18,320 nt of DNA from Chloroflexi bacterium 13_1_40CM_68_21 (GTDB taxonomy: Bacteria; Chloroflexota; Limnocylindria; P2-11E). The DNA is taken from contig MNEO01000075.1 of NCBI GenBank assembly GCA_001917735.1, positions 1 to 18,320 of the forward strand. Reading direction: 5' to 3'. The translations under genes were made by a program, and so were the position numbers. This document shows, piece by piece, positions 1-7,545 of this stretch (position 1 is its first letter; each line of letters begins with the position of its first letter). The notes under the pieces are model-generated. The model had not been told where the DNA came from and did no database searches. It worked only from the letters and a program-made list of their open reading frames with translations.

Positions 1-68
1 TTTCGCCGTGGACGCGGCGACGCGCGGTCTTCCGGAAGGTTCAGGTCGACGCTGATCGGAGCGTCCAT
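1..68 (-). CDS. possible 5' end of a gene running off the left edge
   Basis: Reading the minus strand from an ATG at 68-66 gives an open frame of 22 codons to the window edge, beginning MDAPISVDLNLPEDRA. The composition (acidic, then Arg/Pro-rich) is compatible with a protein N-terminus, but nothing identifies a family. There is no clear Shine-Dalgarno. A TACACT hexamer sits 8 nt upstream of the ATG and could be a -10 for a near-leaderless transcript. It would be divergent from the gene at 111. Too little is visible to be sure it is coding. Confidence 0.3.
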   Translation of the reverse strand, partial: MDAPISVDLNLPEDRASPRPRR

Positions 69-110
69 CAATCACAAGTGTAGGCGTCAGTACGCGTGTA
101 ATCTCACCGC

Positions 111-443
111 GTGAGCATCCGTGAGTTACGCCGCGCCTGGAAACGTGATGAGGTACTTCTCAAGGAAATCGGGCGAAGCCTCGAGCGACAGCGGCCCGTC
201 AACGTACGTTTGCCGCGTCGCCTGGTTTTGGCTGCCATCCGCAGATGGAACCGAGAGGACACCGGTGGCGCGATACGCCACGAGACTACGGAACAGCGCC
301 GGATGCGATACCGCGCTGGGACACTTGGATTGATCGGACTTCAACTCAGCGGCCAGCGAATCGGACGCGGAACCACGGTCAAGGTGACCCTTAATGCTGA
401 TTACGTCGGCGGTGCCCTTCAGGCACTCTGGGACGACGACTAG
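111..443 (+). CDS. small basic hypothetical protein
   Basis: A 110-aa protein starting at GTG 111. The N-terminal half is Arg/Lys-rich and probably helical (RELRRAWKRDEVLLKEIGRS, then RRLVLAAIRRWNRED). The C-terminal half is more neutral (GLIGLQLSGQRIG ... VKVTLNADYVGGALQALWDDD). No family is recognised. There is no ribosome binding site, but a TAATCT hexamer at 99-104 ends exactly 6 nt before the GTG, which would fit a leaderless mRNA. Codon third positions are less GC-biased than in the core operon, as in the neighbour at 615-1409, hinting at an acquired or fast-evolving segment. It is convergent with that neighbour. Whether it is a real gene is moderately supported by the sensible amino-acid order; function is unknown. 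Confidence 0.5.
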   Translation: MSIRELRRAWKRDEVLLKEIGRSLERQRPVNVRLPRRLVLAAIRRWNREDTGGAIRHETTEQRRMRYRAGTLGLIGLQLSGQRIGRGTTVKVTLNADYVGGALQALWDDD

Positions 444-614
444 CGCAGTCATCCCGGATCGCAAAGAGAACGACCGGTCCTCAGCCCTCGTGGCTAACCC
501 TGATCAGCGCTTCGGGAAAATACGCCCTCCGCGTTGGTCTAATTGACGTACCGCCCTTCCAGATGAATTCCGGTACCCGCGCGCTCGCATCCGCCGGAGC
601 CTAGCCGCAGCCGT

Positions 615-1409
615 TCACATCGGCTCTCGCGTGACCTTTGCGGGGCCACGTTGGCTGGCCGGTCCAGCAAAGAATCTTTCCTTCTTTGGCTTACGCCGAC
701 TTCCATCCAGGTAGACCCGAATCTCGAGCTGGTATTTGGGGAGCGTGATCGCAGTCGCAGCCATCGGGTCCCACCGGACTTCATGGTGTGGGCGAACCCC
801 CGACCCCACATAGGAATTCGTCGCGGCGAACAGATTGAAGTACGTGAGGCCGGTCTGCCTATGGTCGTCAAACGTTCTGCTGACACGGACCGATCGTTCG
901 TCGTGTGGACGAATTTCCATGTACTCCCCAATCGCATCGGCCCAGGGCAGTGTGTAGTCCGAGGTTGGCACAGAATTCGGATCATTCACGTACCCGACGA
1001 TCCGCCCGCGGACTGTGAAAGCCTTGCCGCCAACGGAATGAGTCCGAACAGTTATCCGCGCATCGGGCACCCCGTCGGTTCCGGTCCCCGTTGATGGGAT
1101 GAGTTCGACGTCGACCGTAGCCCACCGGTCCCGGAGCCCCCACAAAATCGCGATGCGATTTCGTACCCGACGTAGCAACCCAAGGCGTATGAGAACAAAC
1201 CCGATGACTGCGAACGCAATGACGCCAATGATCTGGATGCCCTGAATAATTTGAGCTCGGTTCGCACAGTCCGCGAGCGCTGGGTCGTTGGGCCCGGCAA
1301 GAAAGGAAACCCAAAGGCAATCCCAGAGGCGATTCACGGAGTGAAGGCAAAATCGGATCGCCGAGACAACAGCGGGCAGTAGGCCCGCCGAACGGGCCCT
1401 TCGGCACAT
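615..1409 (-). CDS. single-pass membrane protein with beta-rich C-terminal domain, function unknown
   Basis: A frame of up to 264 aa. The start is uncertain: ATG 1409 gives the longest form, and GTG 1337 (residue 25) is a credible alternative because residues 1-24 look poorly coding. One clear transmembrane helix lies at about residues 57-79 (IQIIGVIAFAVIGFVLIRLG), followed by basic residues (RRVRNR), which predicts a short outside N-terminus and a soluble cytoplasmic domain. That domain (about 95-250) alternates hydrophobic and polar residues like a beta-sandwich (VDVELIPSTGTG, ITVRTHSVGGKAFTVRG, YQLEIRVYLDG) and ends in a Lys/Arg-rich tail. No catalytic motif or known family is recognised. 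Codon use is less GC-biased than in the core operon. It is convergent with the gene at 111-443, with 171 nt between them in which no terminator hairpin was seen. Confidence 0.6.
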   Translation of the reverse strand: MCRRARSAGLLPAVVSAIRFCLHSVNRLWDCLWVSFLAGPNDPALADCANRAQIIQGIQIIGVIAFAVIGFVLIRLGLLRRVRNRIAILWGLRDRWATVDVELIPSTGTGTDGVPDARITVRTHSVGGKAFTVRGRIVGYVNDPNSVPTSDYTLPWADAIGEYMEIRPHDERSVRVSRTFDDHRQTGLTYFNLFAATNSYVGSGVRPHHEVRWDPMAATAITLPKYQLEIRVYLDGSRRKPKKERFFAGPASQRGPAKVTREPM

Positions 1410-1533
1410 CTAGCTGACCAACTCGGGGTGCCTTCCATCCGCACAGTCGGAGCCTAGGCTGACGTAGTCAGGTATGGAACTCCGGCCAAGAAAATCAGGG
1501 TCAGGTACCCAGGGGCCGGCAATTCCGGTCAGT
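1410..1533. other. intergenic gap with a perfect 10-bp palindrome
   Basis: This 124-nt gap separates the start of the membrane-protein gene from the end of the ABC exporter operon. It holds the perfect palindrome AGCCTAGGCT at 1451-1460, overlapped by a small dyad CTGAC-gta-GTCAG (1459-1471). No convincing terminator for the exporter operon was found: candidate stems near 1500-1530 are short or have long loops. The palindromes could be an operator for the gene reading from 1409, but this is a guess. Confidence 0.3.
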
Positions 1534-2316
1534 TCATGCGCTTGCTCCGGTATACGACCGCAGCCCAACACGCCAGAACCACGAGGCGAGCACGAAGGCC
1601 GCCGCGGACCCCACCACCAGGGCCGCGAGGCCGATGAGGTCGAGCCGTCCCGAGATCGCCTGCGCGGGCACGGTCACGGCGACTCCAATCGGGACGGCAC
1701 TCGACAGCGTGACGCGCAGCCACCCCGGATAGATATCGACCGGGAAGCGCCCGGCGTCGAGGAACGACCAGTAGATCGCCATGAGGTTGTCGATCCGCAC
1801 GAACCAGAACGCGAACGTCGAGAGCGCGAGAAGAAGCGCGTAGATGAGCGTGAAGCCGCACAGAAGCGCGACCGCGAACCCGACAGCCTCGGCTGGCCCA
1901 AGGCTGGACACTCGCGGCAGCCCGGCGATCACGATCACGCCCCCGAACCCCATCTGGGCGAGCTGGACGACCTGGAAGTGCCGCAGCGTGACGAGGAACT
2001 GCGCCGAGGCCGGCTTCAGGAGAGCGAAGTCAAGTGTGCCGAGCCGGACGTGCTCCATGAATTTCTCGAAGCTCGGCTGGAGGACGAGCTCGCCGAAGCC
2101 CTGCACCAGATAGAAGCAACCCAGGAGGACCAACATCGCGCCGAGATCCCAGCCGTTGAGCACGGTCGTGTAGTTGAAGAGCACGAGTACCGCGCCGACG
2201 CTGGTCGTGATGATGACCACCATCTGCAGGAGCTCGAGCGCGAGGTTGGTCCGGTACTCGAGCTCGTACGCGAGCTCGGTCCGAAAAAAGAGCGCGAGGA
2301 GGCGAAGGTACCGCAC
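1534..2316 (-). CDS. ABC-2 type exporter permease subunit (COG3694/DUF990-like)
   Basis: A 260-aa integral membrane protein with about six hydrophobic segments, the second permease of an ABC exporter. It begins with an amphipathic stretch (YLRLLALFFRTELAYELEYR) typical of the COG3694-type ABC-2 permeases, which work as a pair with a COG4587-type permease and a COG4586-type ATPase. The C-terminus (RVGLRSYTGASA) matches that of its partner (RVGVRQYTGVGA), a shared end motif of these two permease families. The GTG start at 2316 directly follows the TAG stop of the upstream permease with no gap, so translation is probably coupled. A related three-gene system in Synechocystis was linked to viologen resistance; the substrate here is unknown. 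Confidence 0.86.
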   Translation of the reverse strand: MRYLRLLALFFRTELAYELEYRTNLALELLQMVVIITTSVGAVLVLFNYTTVLNGWDLGAMLVLLGCFYLVQGFGELVLQPSFEKFMEHVRLGTLDFALLKPASAQFLVTLRHFQVVQLAQMGFGGVIVIAGLPRVSSLGPAEAVGFAVALLCGFTLIYALLLALSTFAFWFVRIDNLMAIYWSFLDAGRFPVDIYPGWLRVTLSSAVPIGVAVTVPAQAISGRLDLIGLAALVVGSAAAFVLASWFWRVGLRSYTGASA

Positions 2317-3111
2317 CTATGCGCCCACTCCGGTGTATTGCCGGACTCCGACTCGCCACACGACCTGCAGGAGGGCGTAGAAGATCGCCACCCAGACCGC
2401 TTGCACGGCGATGAGCACCATCGCGGTCGGAACGTCGACCGCTCCCTGAAGGATCTCCGCCGGCACGCCGAGCATGTAGCCGAACGGGAGCACCAGGGCG
2501 ATCGTCTGCAGCGCCCCGGGCAGGAGCGCGAGGGGCGCGATCTGACCGGCGAAGATGAACACCGCGCGGTCCCAAAGGGTCGAGACCGCGTGGACGCGGG
2601 TCGTCCAGAACGCCGTCGTGGCCACGACCCAGCCGGCAAGGAACGCAAGAGCTGCCCCGAGGGCTACGCTCGGGACGAAGAGCGCGAGGTGCGCGGGCGT
2701 CGAGCGGAAGCGCGCGTCGAAGGTCACGGCAACGAAACCGAGCACGATGAGCATGGGAATGATCGTCGTCATCTTCCAGACGATGTTCTCCACGACCGCG
2801 TAATGGATCGGATGGAGCGGACGCAGGAGCTTCGGCGAGAGCCGTCCCATGCGGATCTCGAACTCGAAGTCGTACGCGTTCCAGCTCATCGCGAGGTTGG
2901 TCACGAGCGAGAGCGCGACGTAATACGCGGCGAAGTCGCGCACGTCGTAGGACGCGACCTGGCCACCCTGTGCGTTCGCGACCGCCACCCACGCCGCGAG
3001 GAAGATCACCGGCCGGATCACCGAGAAGAGCATCCAGAGGATGGACTGCACCCGGTACTGCGAGGCGGCCTGTATCTGCCCGATGAACAGCGCCCGGTAT
3101 ATGTCGATCAT
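2317..3111 (-). CDS. ABC-2 type exporter permease subunit (COG4587-like)
   Basis: A 264-aa membrane protein with about six transmembrane segments (for example SILWMLFSVIRPVIFLAAWV near residue 23 and LALFVPSVALGAALAFLAGW in the middle). The cytoplasmic motif after the second helix pair (FEFEIRMGRLSPKLLRPLHP) is typical of this permease family, in which the loop contacts the ATPase. The ATG start at 3111 overlaps the stop codon of the ATPase gene by 4 nt (ATGA), and its own stop abuts the start of the next permease. It should form a heterodimeric channel with that permease, powered by the ATPase encoded upstream. Confidence 0.87.
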   Translation of the reverse strand: MIDIYRALFIGQIQAASQYRVQSILWMLFSVIRPVIFLAAWVAVANAQGGQVASYDVRDFAAYYVALSLVTNLAMSWNAYDFEFEIRMGRLSPKLLRPLHPIHYAVVENIVWKMTTIIPMLIVLGFVAVTFDARFRSTPAHLALFVPSVALGAALAFLAGWVVATTAFWTTRVHAVSTLWDRAVFIFAGQIAPLALLPGALQTIALVLPFGYMLGVPAEILQGAVDVPTAMVLIAVQAVWVAIFYALLQVVWRVGVRQYTGVGA

Positions 3112-4115
3112 CTCGCCGCTCCGACCTGCTCGCCACTGAAGACCCGGTCGATGACCGCTTCGATGGGCGGATCCTCGACCGAGATGTCGGCAAGGTTGTC
3201 GCCGAGCTCGTTCACGAGGCGCGCCGCGCGCTCCGGGGCGACGTGACGGTCGACTTTCAGCGTGACGCGGCCTTCGTCGCGGGCAGTCACCGTGCCGTAG
3301 GCCGCGAGATCCGCCGTCGCCGCCGCGCCGTCTCGGAGCGTGGCCGTGATGATCTTGTACGGGGCCATCCGCTCGGCGAGGTCGGCGAGCGGACCGTCGT
3401 ACAGGAGCTGGCCATGGTGGATGACGATCACGCGGCGGCAGAGCGCGACGACGTCGTCCATGTAGTGGCTGGTGAGGAGGATCGTCGCGCCGGTGCGCCT
3501 GTTGTATTCGGCGACGAAGCGCCGGATCCGCGACTGCATCGAGACATCAAGGCCGATCGTGGGCTCGTCGAGAAACGCGACCCGCGGAGACTGGATGAGG
3601 CCGGCCGCGAATTCGACCTTCATCCGCTCACCGAGGCTCAGGTTCCGGACCGGCTTATGGACCAGGTCTTGGAGCTCCAGGAGGTCAGTGAGCTCGTCGA
3701 CCGTCCGGCGGAATGACTCGTCCGGTACGCGGTAGATCTCCTGGAGGACGCGGAAGCTGTCAGCGGCCGGTATGTCCCAGACGAGCTGCGTTCGATTGCC
3801 CATGAGGAGCGTCATTTGTTGGAGATAGGCGCTCTCGCGGCGCCACGGCACGAAGCCGAGCACGCGCGCCTCGCCCGCCGTCGGGTAGAGCAGGCCCGAG
3901 AGCATCTTCAGCGTGGTGGTCTTGCCCGCGCCGTTCGGGCCGAGGAAGCCGACGACCTCCCCCGCCTCGATGCGGAATGTGATGCCCGCGACCGCGTTGA
4001 CGTCGCGGCGCCGGCGTCGCACGAACGAGCGCAGCGTCGCGGCCAGACCCTCTTGCCGCTCGGTGACGCGGAAGGTCTTGCGGAGTCCCTGGACCTCGAT
4101 GATCGCCTCGGCCAC
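3108..4115 (-). CDS. ABC exporter ATP-binding protein (COG4586-like)
   Basis: A 335-aa ATPase from the GTG at 4115. Motifs are complete: Walker A GPNGAGKTT (59-67), Q-loop region LLMGNRTQLVWD (103-114), signature LSLGER (159-164), Walker B VAFLDE (179-184), D-loop GLD and the H-loop histidine in LLTSHYMDD (H217). An N-terminal basic insert (SFVRRRRRDVNAV) before the first strand and a roughly 90-residue C-terminal extension with a beta-rich domain are usual for this subfamily. The frame stays open upstream to 4295, but that part overlaps the divergent VOC gene; the GTG start gives the normal N-terminus (AEAIIEVQGLRKTF). First gene of the operon, overlapping the next by 4 nt. Drives export of an unidentified substrate. 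Confidence 0.92.
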   Translation of the reverse strand: MAEAIIEVQGLRKTFRVTERQEGLAATLRSFVRRRRRDVNAVAGITFRIEAGEVVGFLGPNGAGKTTTLKMLSGLLYPTAGEARVLGFVPWRRESAYLQQMTLLMGNRTQLVWDIPAADSFRVLQEIYRVPDESFRRTVDELTDLLELQDLVHKPVRNLSLGERMKVEFAAGLIQSPRVAFLDEPTIGLDVSMQSRIRRFVAEYNRRTGATILLTSHYMDDVVALCRRVIVIHHGQLLYDGPLADLAERMAPYKIITATLRDGAAATADLAAYGTVTARDEGRVTLKVDRHVAPERAARLVNELGDNLADISVEDPPIEAVIDRVFSGEQVGAAR

Positions 4116-4188
4116 GGTCGCATCATGCCCGCGTTGCCCGCCGCCTGCGAGTGCATCATGTGATGCGAACCGCGATCGGAGGTTGACC

Positions 4189-4650
4189 ATGGCCGAGCAG
4201 CGAGTCATCCCGATGCTCGCGTACGAGGACGCGGGCCACGCAGCCGACTGGATCACAAAGGTGTTCGGCTTCCGGGAGGTCGAGCGCTTCCACAATGGCG
4301 CCGGGACGGTGACCGACGTGGTGTTGGATCTCGACGGCGCGACCGTCCTGGTCGGCCATCCCTCCGACGCGTATCAGGGCCCGCGCCGCCATGCGCAGGC
4401 CTGCGCGCTCGCGCGCCAGTGGCTCGAGACGCCCTTCATCGTGGATGGGGTCGTCGTGTACATCAATGACGTCGACACCCACTTTGGGCGCGCCAAAAGA
4501 GCCGGCGCCAAGATCCTGAGCGAGCCCGAAACGAATGAACGTGGGCGCCAATACCGCGTCGAGGACCTCGAGGGGCACCGCTGGATGTTCGCGACTTCAG
4601 TCAACGCGGGGGAGGTATCCCCCGCACCCCCTCTTCGCTCGCCGCGTTAG
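4189..4650 (+). CDS. VOC/glyoxalase-fold protein
   Basis: A 153-aa protein with one glyoxalase/bleomycin-resistance (vicinal oxygen chelate) domain: MLAYEDAGHAADWITKVFGF at the first beta-alpha unit, LDLDGATVLVG in the middle, and the second unit VVVYINDVDTHFGRAKRAGA ... YRVEDLEGHRWMFAT at the end. The pattern resembles the PhnB/YdeM-like group, whose members may bind metal or small ligands; no substrate can be assigned. The start is firm: GGAGG at 4178-4182 lies 6 nt before ATG 4189. The gene is divergent from the ABC exporter with a 73-nt shared upstream region. The last ~15 residues (GEVSPAPPLRSPR) and the stop codon are encoded by an inserted hairpin repeat, so the ancestral protein probably ended soon after FATSV. 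Confidence 0.86.
   Translation: MAEQRVIPMLAYEDAGHAADWITKVFGFREVERFHNGAGTVTDVVLDLDGATVLVGHPSDAYQGPRRHAQACALARQWLETPFIVDGVVVYINDVDTHFGRAKRAGAKILSEPETNERGRQYRVEDLEGHRWMFATSVNAGEVSPAPPLRSPR
4608..4623. repeat. small GC hairpin at the edge of the tandem repeat
   Basis: Inverted repeat GGGGGA-GGTA-TCCCCC (6-bp stem, 4-nt loop) inside the end of the VOC gene, directly bordering the first copy of the 48-bp repeat. Its right arm shares the C-run that opens the repeat unit. Confidence 0.55.
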
Positions 4651-4713
4651 CGGCGAGCTCTAGCCGCCCCCGCACCCCCTCTTCGCTCGCCGCGTTAGCG
4701 GCGAGCTCTATCC
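4619..4713. repeat. tandem 48-bp repeat with two perfect hairpins between convergent genes
   Basis: Two head-to-tail copies with a 48-bp period (unit starts 4619 and 4667). The first 44 bases of each copy are identical, and the first difference is G4663 versus T4711. Each copy contains a perfect 9-bp stem, GCTCGCCGC-GTTA-GCGGCGAGC, at 4637-4658 and 4685-4706. Copy 1 provides the VOC stop codon (TAG 4648-4650, inside its hairpin) and copy 2 provides the rseP stop (complement of CTA at 4708-4710). No T-run follows on either strand, so it is not a textbook terminator, but it could act as a bidirectional RNA end or transcript-stabilising element. It looks like a REP-like or duplicated palindromic unit. 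Confidence 0.85.
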
Positions 4714-5799
4714 GCCGGTCGCGCGGCGGATGTCAGCGACGCTGACCACGACGAGAAGACCCAGGAGCAGGACGAAACCGACGGCGTGTATCGCAGCCTC
4801 GACCTGCGGCGAGATCCGCCGGCGGAGCGCGGCCCCGAGGAGCACGAAGAACAGACGCCCGCCATCGAGGCCCGGGAACGGGATGATGTTCAGCACTCCG
4901 AGATTCACCGAGATGACCCCGACGAGCTTGAGGAAGGTCGGGATCCCGAACTCGCTCGCGGCCGCGGTCACACGGAAGATCTCGATGGGGCCGCCCACCG
5001 GAGGCGGACCCGGGGTCCCCGGCGCGCGGTTGAGGAGCTGGCCAGGCAGCTCCGCGATCTGCTGGACGACGTCGCCGGTGAGGGCGACCGCCTGGACGAA
5101 AGCCTGCGGCAACGCGACCGGCTTGATCGTCGTCACCTCCCCCAGGACGATGCCCAGAGGGCCCTCTCCTTCGGGCGGCTGAGCGCGAGGCATCGCCGTG
5201 ATGATCATCGGCCGTCCATTCCGTTCGAGCTCGAGCCTCACATCTTTGTCGGCGTGGGCCCGAACGTAATTCACGAGATCGCCGGTCTTTGTCATTGGCT
5301 GTCCGTCGATCGACCGCACGATGTCGCCGGGCTTGATGCCGGCGACCTCGGCCGGCGAGCCCGGTACGACGCGGTCGACTCGGACCTGTCCCGTCGGTGT
5401 CGGCGTACCGGCGGCGAATGCCGCGGTCAGGACGGCGATCGCCAAGATGAAGTTCATGACCACTCCCGAGGCGAGCACGATCGCCTGCGCCCACCACGGT
5501 TTCGACGTGAACGATCCCGGTTCCCCCGCACCACGCTGCTCGATCGAGAAATCGTCCTGGCCGAGGATGCGCACGAAGCCGCCGAACGGCAGGACGTTGA
5601 CGCTGTAGTCGATGCCTCCGTGGCGGATCGCGAAGAGCCGCGGCGGGAACCCGAACGCGAACTCGAGGACGCGCATGCCAAGGAGCCGCGCCGTGATGTA
5701 GTGACCGAACTCGTGCACCGCGATGATCGCGGTGAACATGAGGAGGAAGAGGGGCAGCGCGAGCGGATGGTCCTGGAAGTACTGGATGAGTCCGCCCAT
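4708..5799 (-). CDS. rseP: RIP metalloprotease RseP (site-2 protease family)
   Basis: A 363-aa intramembrane zinc protease that cuts membrane-bound regulators such as anti-sigma factors and can clear leftover signal peptides. Zinc motif HEFGH at 29-33 within the first transmembrane helix (E30 catalytic); GFPPRLFAIRHGGIDYSVNVLPFGGFVRI loop (about 50-79); membrane segment VVMNFILAIAVLTAAFA; one PDZ domain (about 133-205, with VVPGSPAEVAGIKPGDIV); third zinc ligand in NIIPFPGLDGGR (D312); and a final hydrophobic helix. One PDZ domain rather than the two of E. coli is normal outside Proteobacteria. Chosen start is ATG 5799, which overlaps the dxr stop by 1 nt (TGATG); GTG 5802 directly before it is possible. 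Last gene of the operon, ending inside the tandem repeat. Confidence 0.93.
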   Translation of the reverse strand: MGGLIQYFQDHPLALPLFLLMFTAIIAVHEFGHYITARLLGMRVLEFAFGFPPRLFAIRHGGIDYSVNVLPFGGFVRILGQDDFSIEQRGAGEPGSFTSKPWWAQAIVLASGVVMNFILAIAVLTAAFAAGTPTPTGQVRVDRVVPGSPAEVAGIKPGDIVRSIDGQPMTKTGDLVNYVRAHADKDVRLELERNGRPMIITAMPRAQPPEGEGPLGIVLGEVTTIKPVALPQAFVQAVALTGDVVQQIAELPGQLLNRAPGTPGPPPVGGPIEIFRVTAAASEFGIPTFLKLVGVISVNLGVLNIIPFPGLDGGRLFFVLLGAALRRRISPQVEAAIHAVGFVLLLGLLVVVSVADIRRATGG

Positions 5800-6905
5800 C
5801 ACGCCACCGCCGGCATCTTGGCGAGCGCGGCTCGCACAACCCCGTCGATGGCCACGATCTCGTCAAGCTCGGGCTCTTTGCCGCTGCCCTGCCGGGCGCC
5901 GACCTCGGCGCCCCGCCGCAGCACCGACGCGATGTCCGTGAACGGGATCTCGCCCCGCAGGAAGCGCTCGACCGCGACCTCGTCGGCGGCGGAGACTCCG
6001 ATCATCGCCGCGAGATCACCGGACCGCGCCGTCTCCAGGACCACGGTGAAGCATGGATAGCGCAGCCGGTCGATCGCGCCGAAATGCAACGTTCGCTCGA
6101 GGGTCCAATCGAATCGCGGAGCAGGTGACGGCGCGCGGTCCCAGAGGAGCGCGTACTGGATCGGCAGGCGCATGTCCGGTTCCGCGAGCTGTGCCTTGAC
6201 GCTGCCGTCGACGTACTCGACGAGCGCGTGCACGAGGCTCTCCGGGTGGTAGACGACCTCGATGCGCTCGTAGGGGAGACCGTAGAGCCAGCGCGTCTCG
6301 ACCACCTCGTAGCCCTTGTTCACGAGCGTGGCCGAGTCGATGGTCACCTTCGGGCCCATCTTCCACGTCGGGTGCCGGAGCGCGTGCTGCGGGGTCACGC
6401 CAGCCAGCGCCTCGAGCGGCACATCGCGGAACGCTCCGCCGGACGCGGTGAGTGCGACGCGCCGCACCTGCTCGAATTTCTCCCCGGCGAGGCACTGCCA
6501 AAGCCCGTTGTGCTCGCTGTCGACCGGCCGGAGCCGCTCACCCGCCCCGCCCGAAAGCCGCCGGACCAGGTGGCCCGCGGCGACGAGCACTTCCTTGTTC
6601 GCGAGCGCGACCCGCTTGCCATCCTCCAGCGCGGCGATGGTCGCGCGGAGCGCCGCGACGCCCGGCGTCGCCACGAGCACGAGGTCCGCATCCGGGTCGG
6701 TCGCGAGCGCGACCAGCGCGTTCGCCCCGAGCGCGGTCCGCGCGGTCGGGAATTCCGCCGCCAGCGCACGGAGCTCGTCGACGTTGCGGTTCGCGCCGAG
6801 CGCGACGACGCGCAACCGGTCCGGGTGCGCGCGGACGACCTCCAGCGCCTGGCGCCCGATCGAACCGGTGGCGCCGAGCACGGCGAGGCGGATGGGCTCG
6901 GTCAT
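5799..6905 (-). CDS. dxr: 1-deoxy-D-xylulose-5-phosphate reductoisomerase
   Basis: A 368-aa enzyme of the methylerythritol phosphate pathway that converts DXP to MEP with NADPH and a divalent metal, giving the isoprenoid units used by the neighbouring UppS. NADPH-binding GATGSIG at 11-17; NKEVLV at 103-108; metal-binding and active-site PVDSEHNGLWQCL with D129, S130 and E131; flexible-loop serine region TASGGAF; KMGPKVTIDSATLVNKGYE with N196, K197 and E200; then HPESLVHALVEYVDGSVKAQL. The length is normal for the family. It starts 8 nt after the cdsA stop and overlaps rseP by 1 nt. Confidence 0.96.
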   Translation of the reverse strand: MTEPIRLAVLGATGSIGRQALEVVRAHPDRLRVVALGANRNVDELRALAAEFPTARTALGANALVALATDPDADLVLVATPGVAALRATIAALEDGKRVALANKEVLVAAGHLVRRLSGGAGERLRPVDSEHNGLWQCLAGEKFEQVRRVALTASGGAFRDVPLEALAGVTPQHALRHPTWKMGPKVTIDSATLVNKGYEVVETRWLYGLPYERIEVVYHPESLVHALVEYVDGSVKAQLAEPDMRLPIQYALLWDRAPSPAPRFDWTLERTLHFGAIDRLRYPCFTVVLETARSGDLAAMIGVSAADEVAVERFLRGEIPFTDIASVLRRGAEVGARQGSGKEPELDEIVAIDGVVRAALAKMPAVA

Positions 6906-6912
6906 GGTCCCA

Positions 6913-7545
6913 TCATCCCATTCGCCCGCCGAGCACGATCACGGTCGTGGCGACGAGCGCGGTGGCGAGGATCGAGTCGATGCGATCAAGCACGCCGCCG
7001 TGCCCCGGAAACAGCGTCCCCGAGTCTTTCACGCCGGCCCGGCGCTTGATCCAGCTTTCGAGAAGGTCCCCGGCGAAGGCCACCGGCCCGAGCGTGGCCG
7101 CGAGAACGGGCACCCAGGGATGCGACGAGTTCGAGACCGCGTCGACGAGCAGCACCGTGATCGCGGCCGCCGCGAAGCCCGCGAGCGTGCCCTCCCAGGT
7201 CTTTCCCGGGCTGAGCGTCGGCGTGATCTTCCGCCGCCCGAACGCCGAACCGATCGCGTAGCCGGCCACGTCGCTGGCCCACGTCGCGAGCAACACGAGG
7301 AAGAGCGGCTCCGAAGGGTCCCCAAGCGACCGCAGATAGCGCAGCGACGCGATACCCATACCGAGGAGCAGGCTCTCGATGAGCACGGGCGGTCCGGCGC
7401 GGCGGAGCCCGAAGAGCTCGACGATCGCGATGGTCCCGAGAACCGCGAGCAGGACGTCGAAGATGATCGGCGGCGCGAACAGCGAGGCCAGCACGACCGC
7501 GCCGTAGACCACGGCGGTGATCGAGCGTCGCCGGAGATCCTTCAC
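6913..7545 (-). CDS. cdsA: phosphatidate cytidylyltransferase (CDP-diacylglycerol synthase)
   Basis: A 210-aa membrane enzyme making CDP-diacylglycerol from phosphatidate and CTP for phospholipid synthesis. The CdsA signature is complete near the C-terminus: SWIKRRAGVKDSG followed by LFPGHGGVLDRIDS. Several hydrophobic segments precede it, and WASDVAGYAIGSAFGRRKI and SPGKTWEGTLAG are conserved family motifs. The frame is open to 7638, but the extra 31 residues would overlap uppS by 97 nt. GTG 7545 gives a 4-nt GTGA overlap with the uppS stop and a normal start (VKDLRRRSITAVVYG). The length is shorter than the ~270-285 aa of E. coli CdsA, as in other compact homologues. Confidence 0.93.
   Translation of the reverse strand: MKDLRRRSITAVVYGAVVLASLFAPPIIFDVLLAVLGTIAIVELFGLRRAGPPVLIESLLLGMGIASLRYLRSLGDPSEPLFLVLLATWASDVAGYAIGSAFGRRKITPTLSPGKTWEGTLAGFAAAAITVLLVDAVSNSSHPWVPVLAATLGPVAFAGDLLESWIKRRAGVKDSGTLFPGHGGVLDRIDSILATALVATTVIVLGGRMG

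Noticed and set aside
1474..3246. A 590-codon open frame on the plus strand, very rich in Arg, Glu, Asp and His
   Set aside because: It is antisense to two ABC permeases and the ATPase end with clear family motifs; its charged, repetitive composition is the usual shadow of GC-rich membrane-protein genes.
4116..4295. N-terminal extension of the ABC ATPase
   Set aside because: It would overlap the divergent VOC gene and its ribosome binding site; the GTG at 4115 gives the family's normal N-terminus.
4608..4713. CRISPR-like array
   Set aside because: There are only two copies with a few bases between the identical parts, and no variable spacers or cas genes; it is a tandem palindromic repeat.
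4786..6060. A 424-codon plus-strand open frame opposite rseP and dxr
   Set aside because: The opposite strand encodes complete RseP and Dxr with catalytic motifs; this frame has no domain and a skewed composition.
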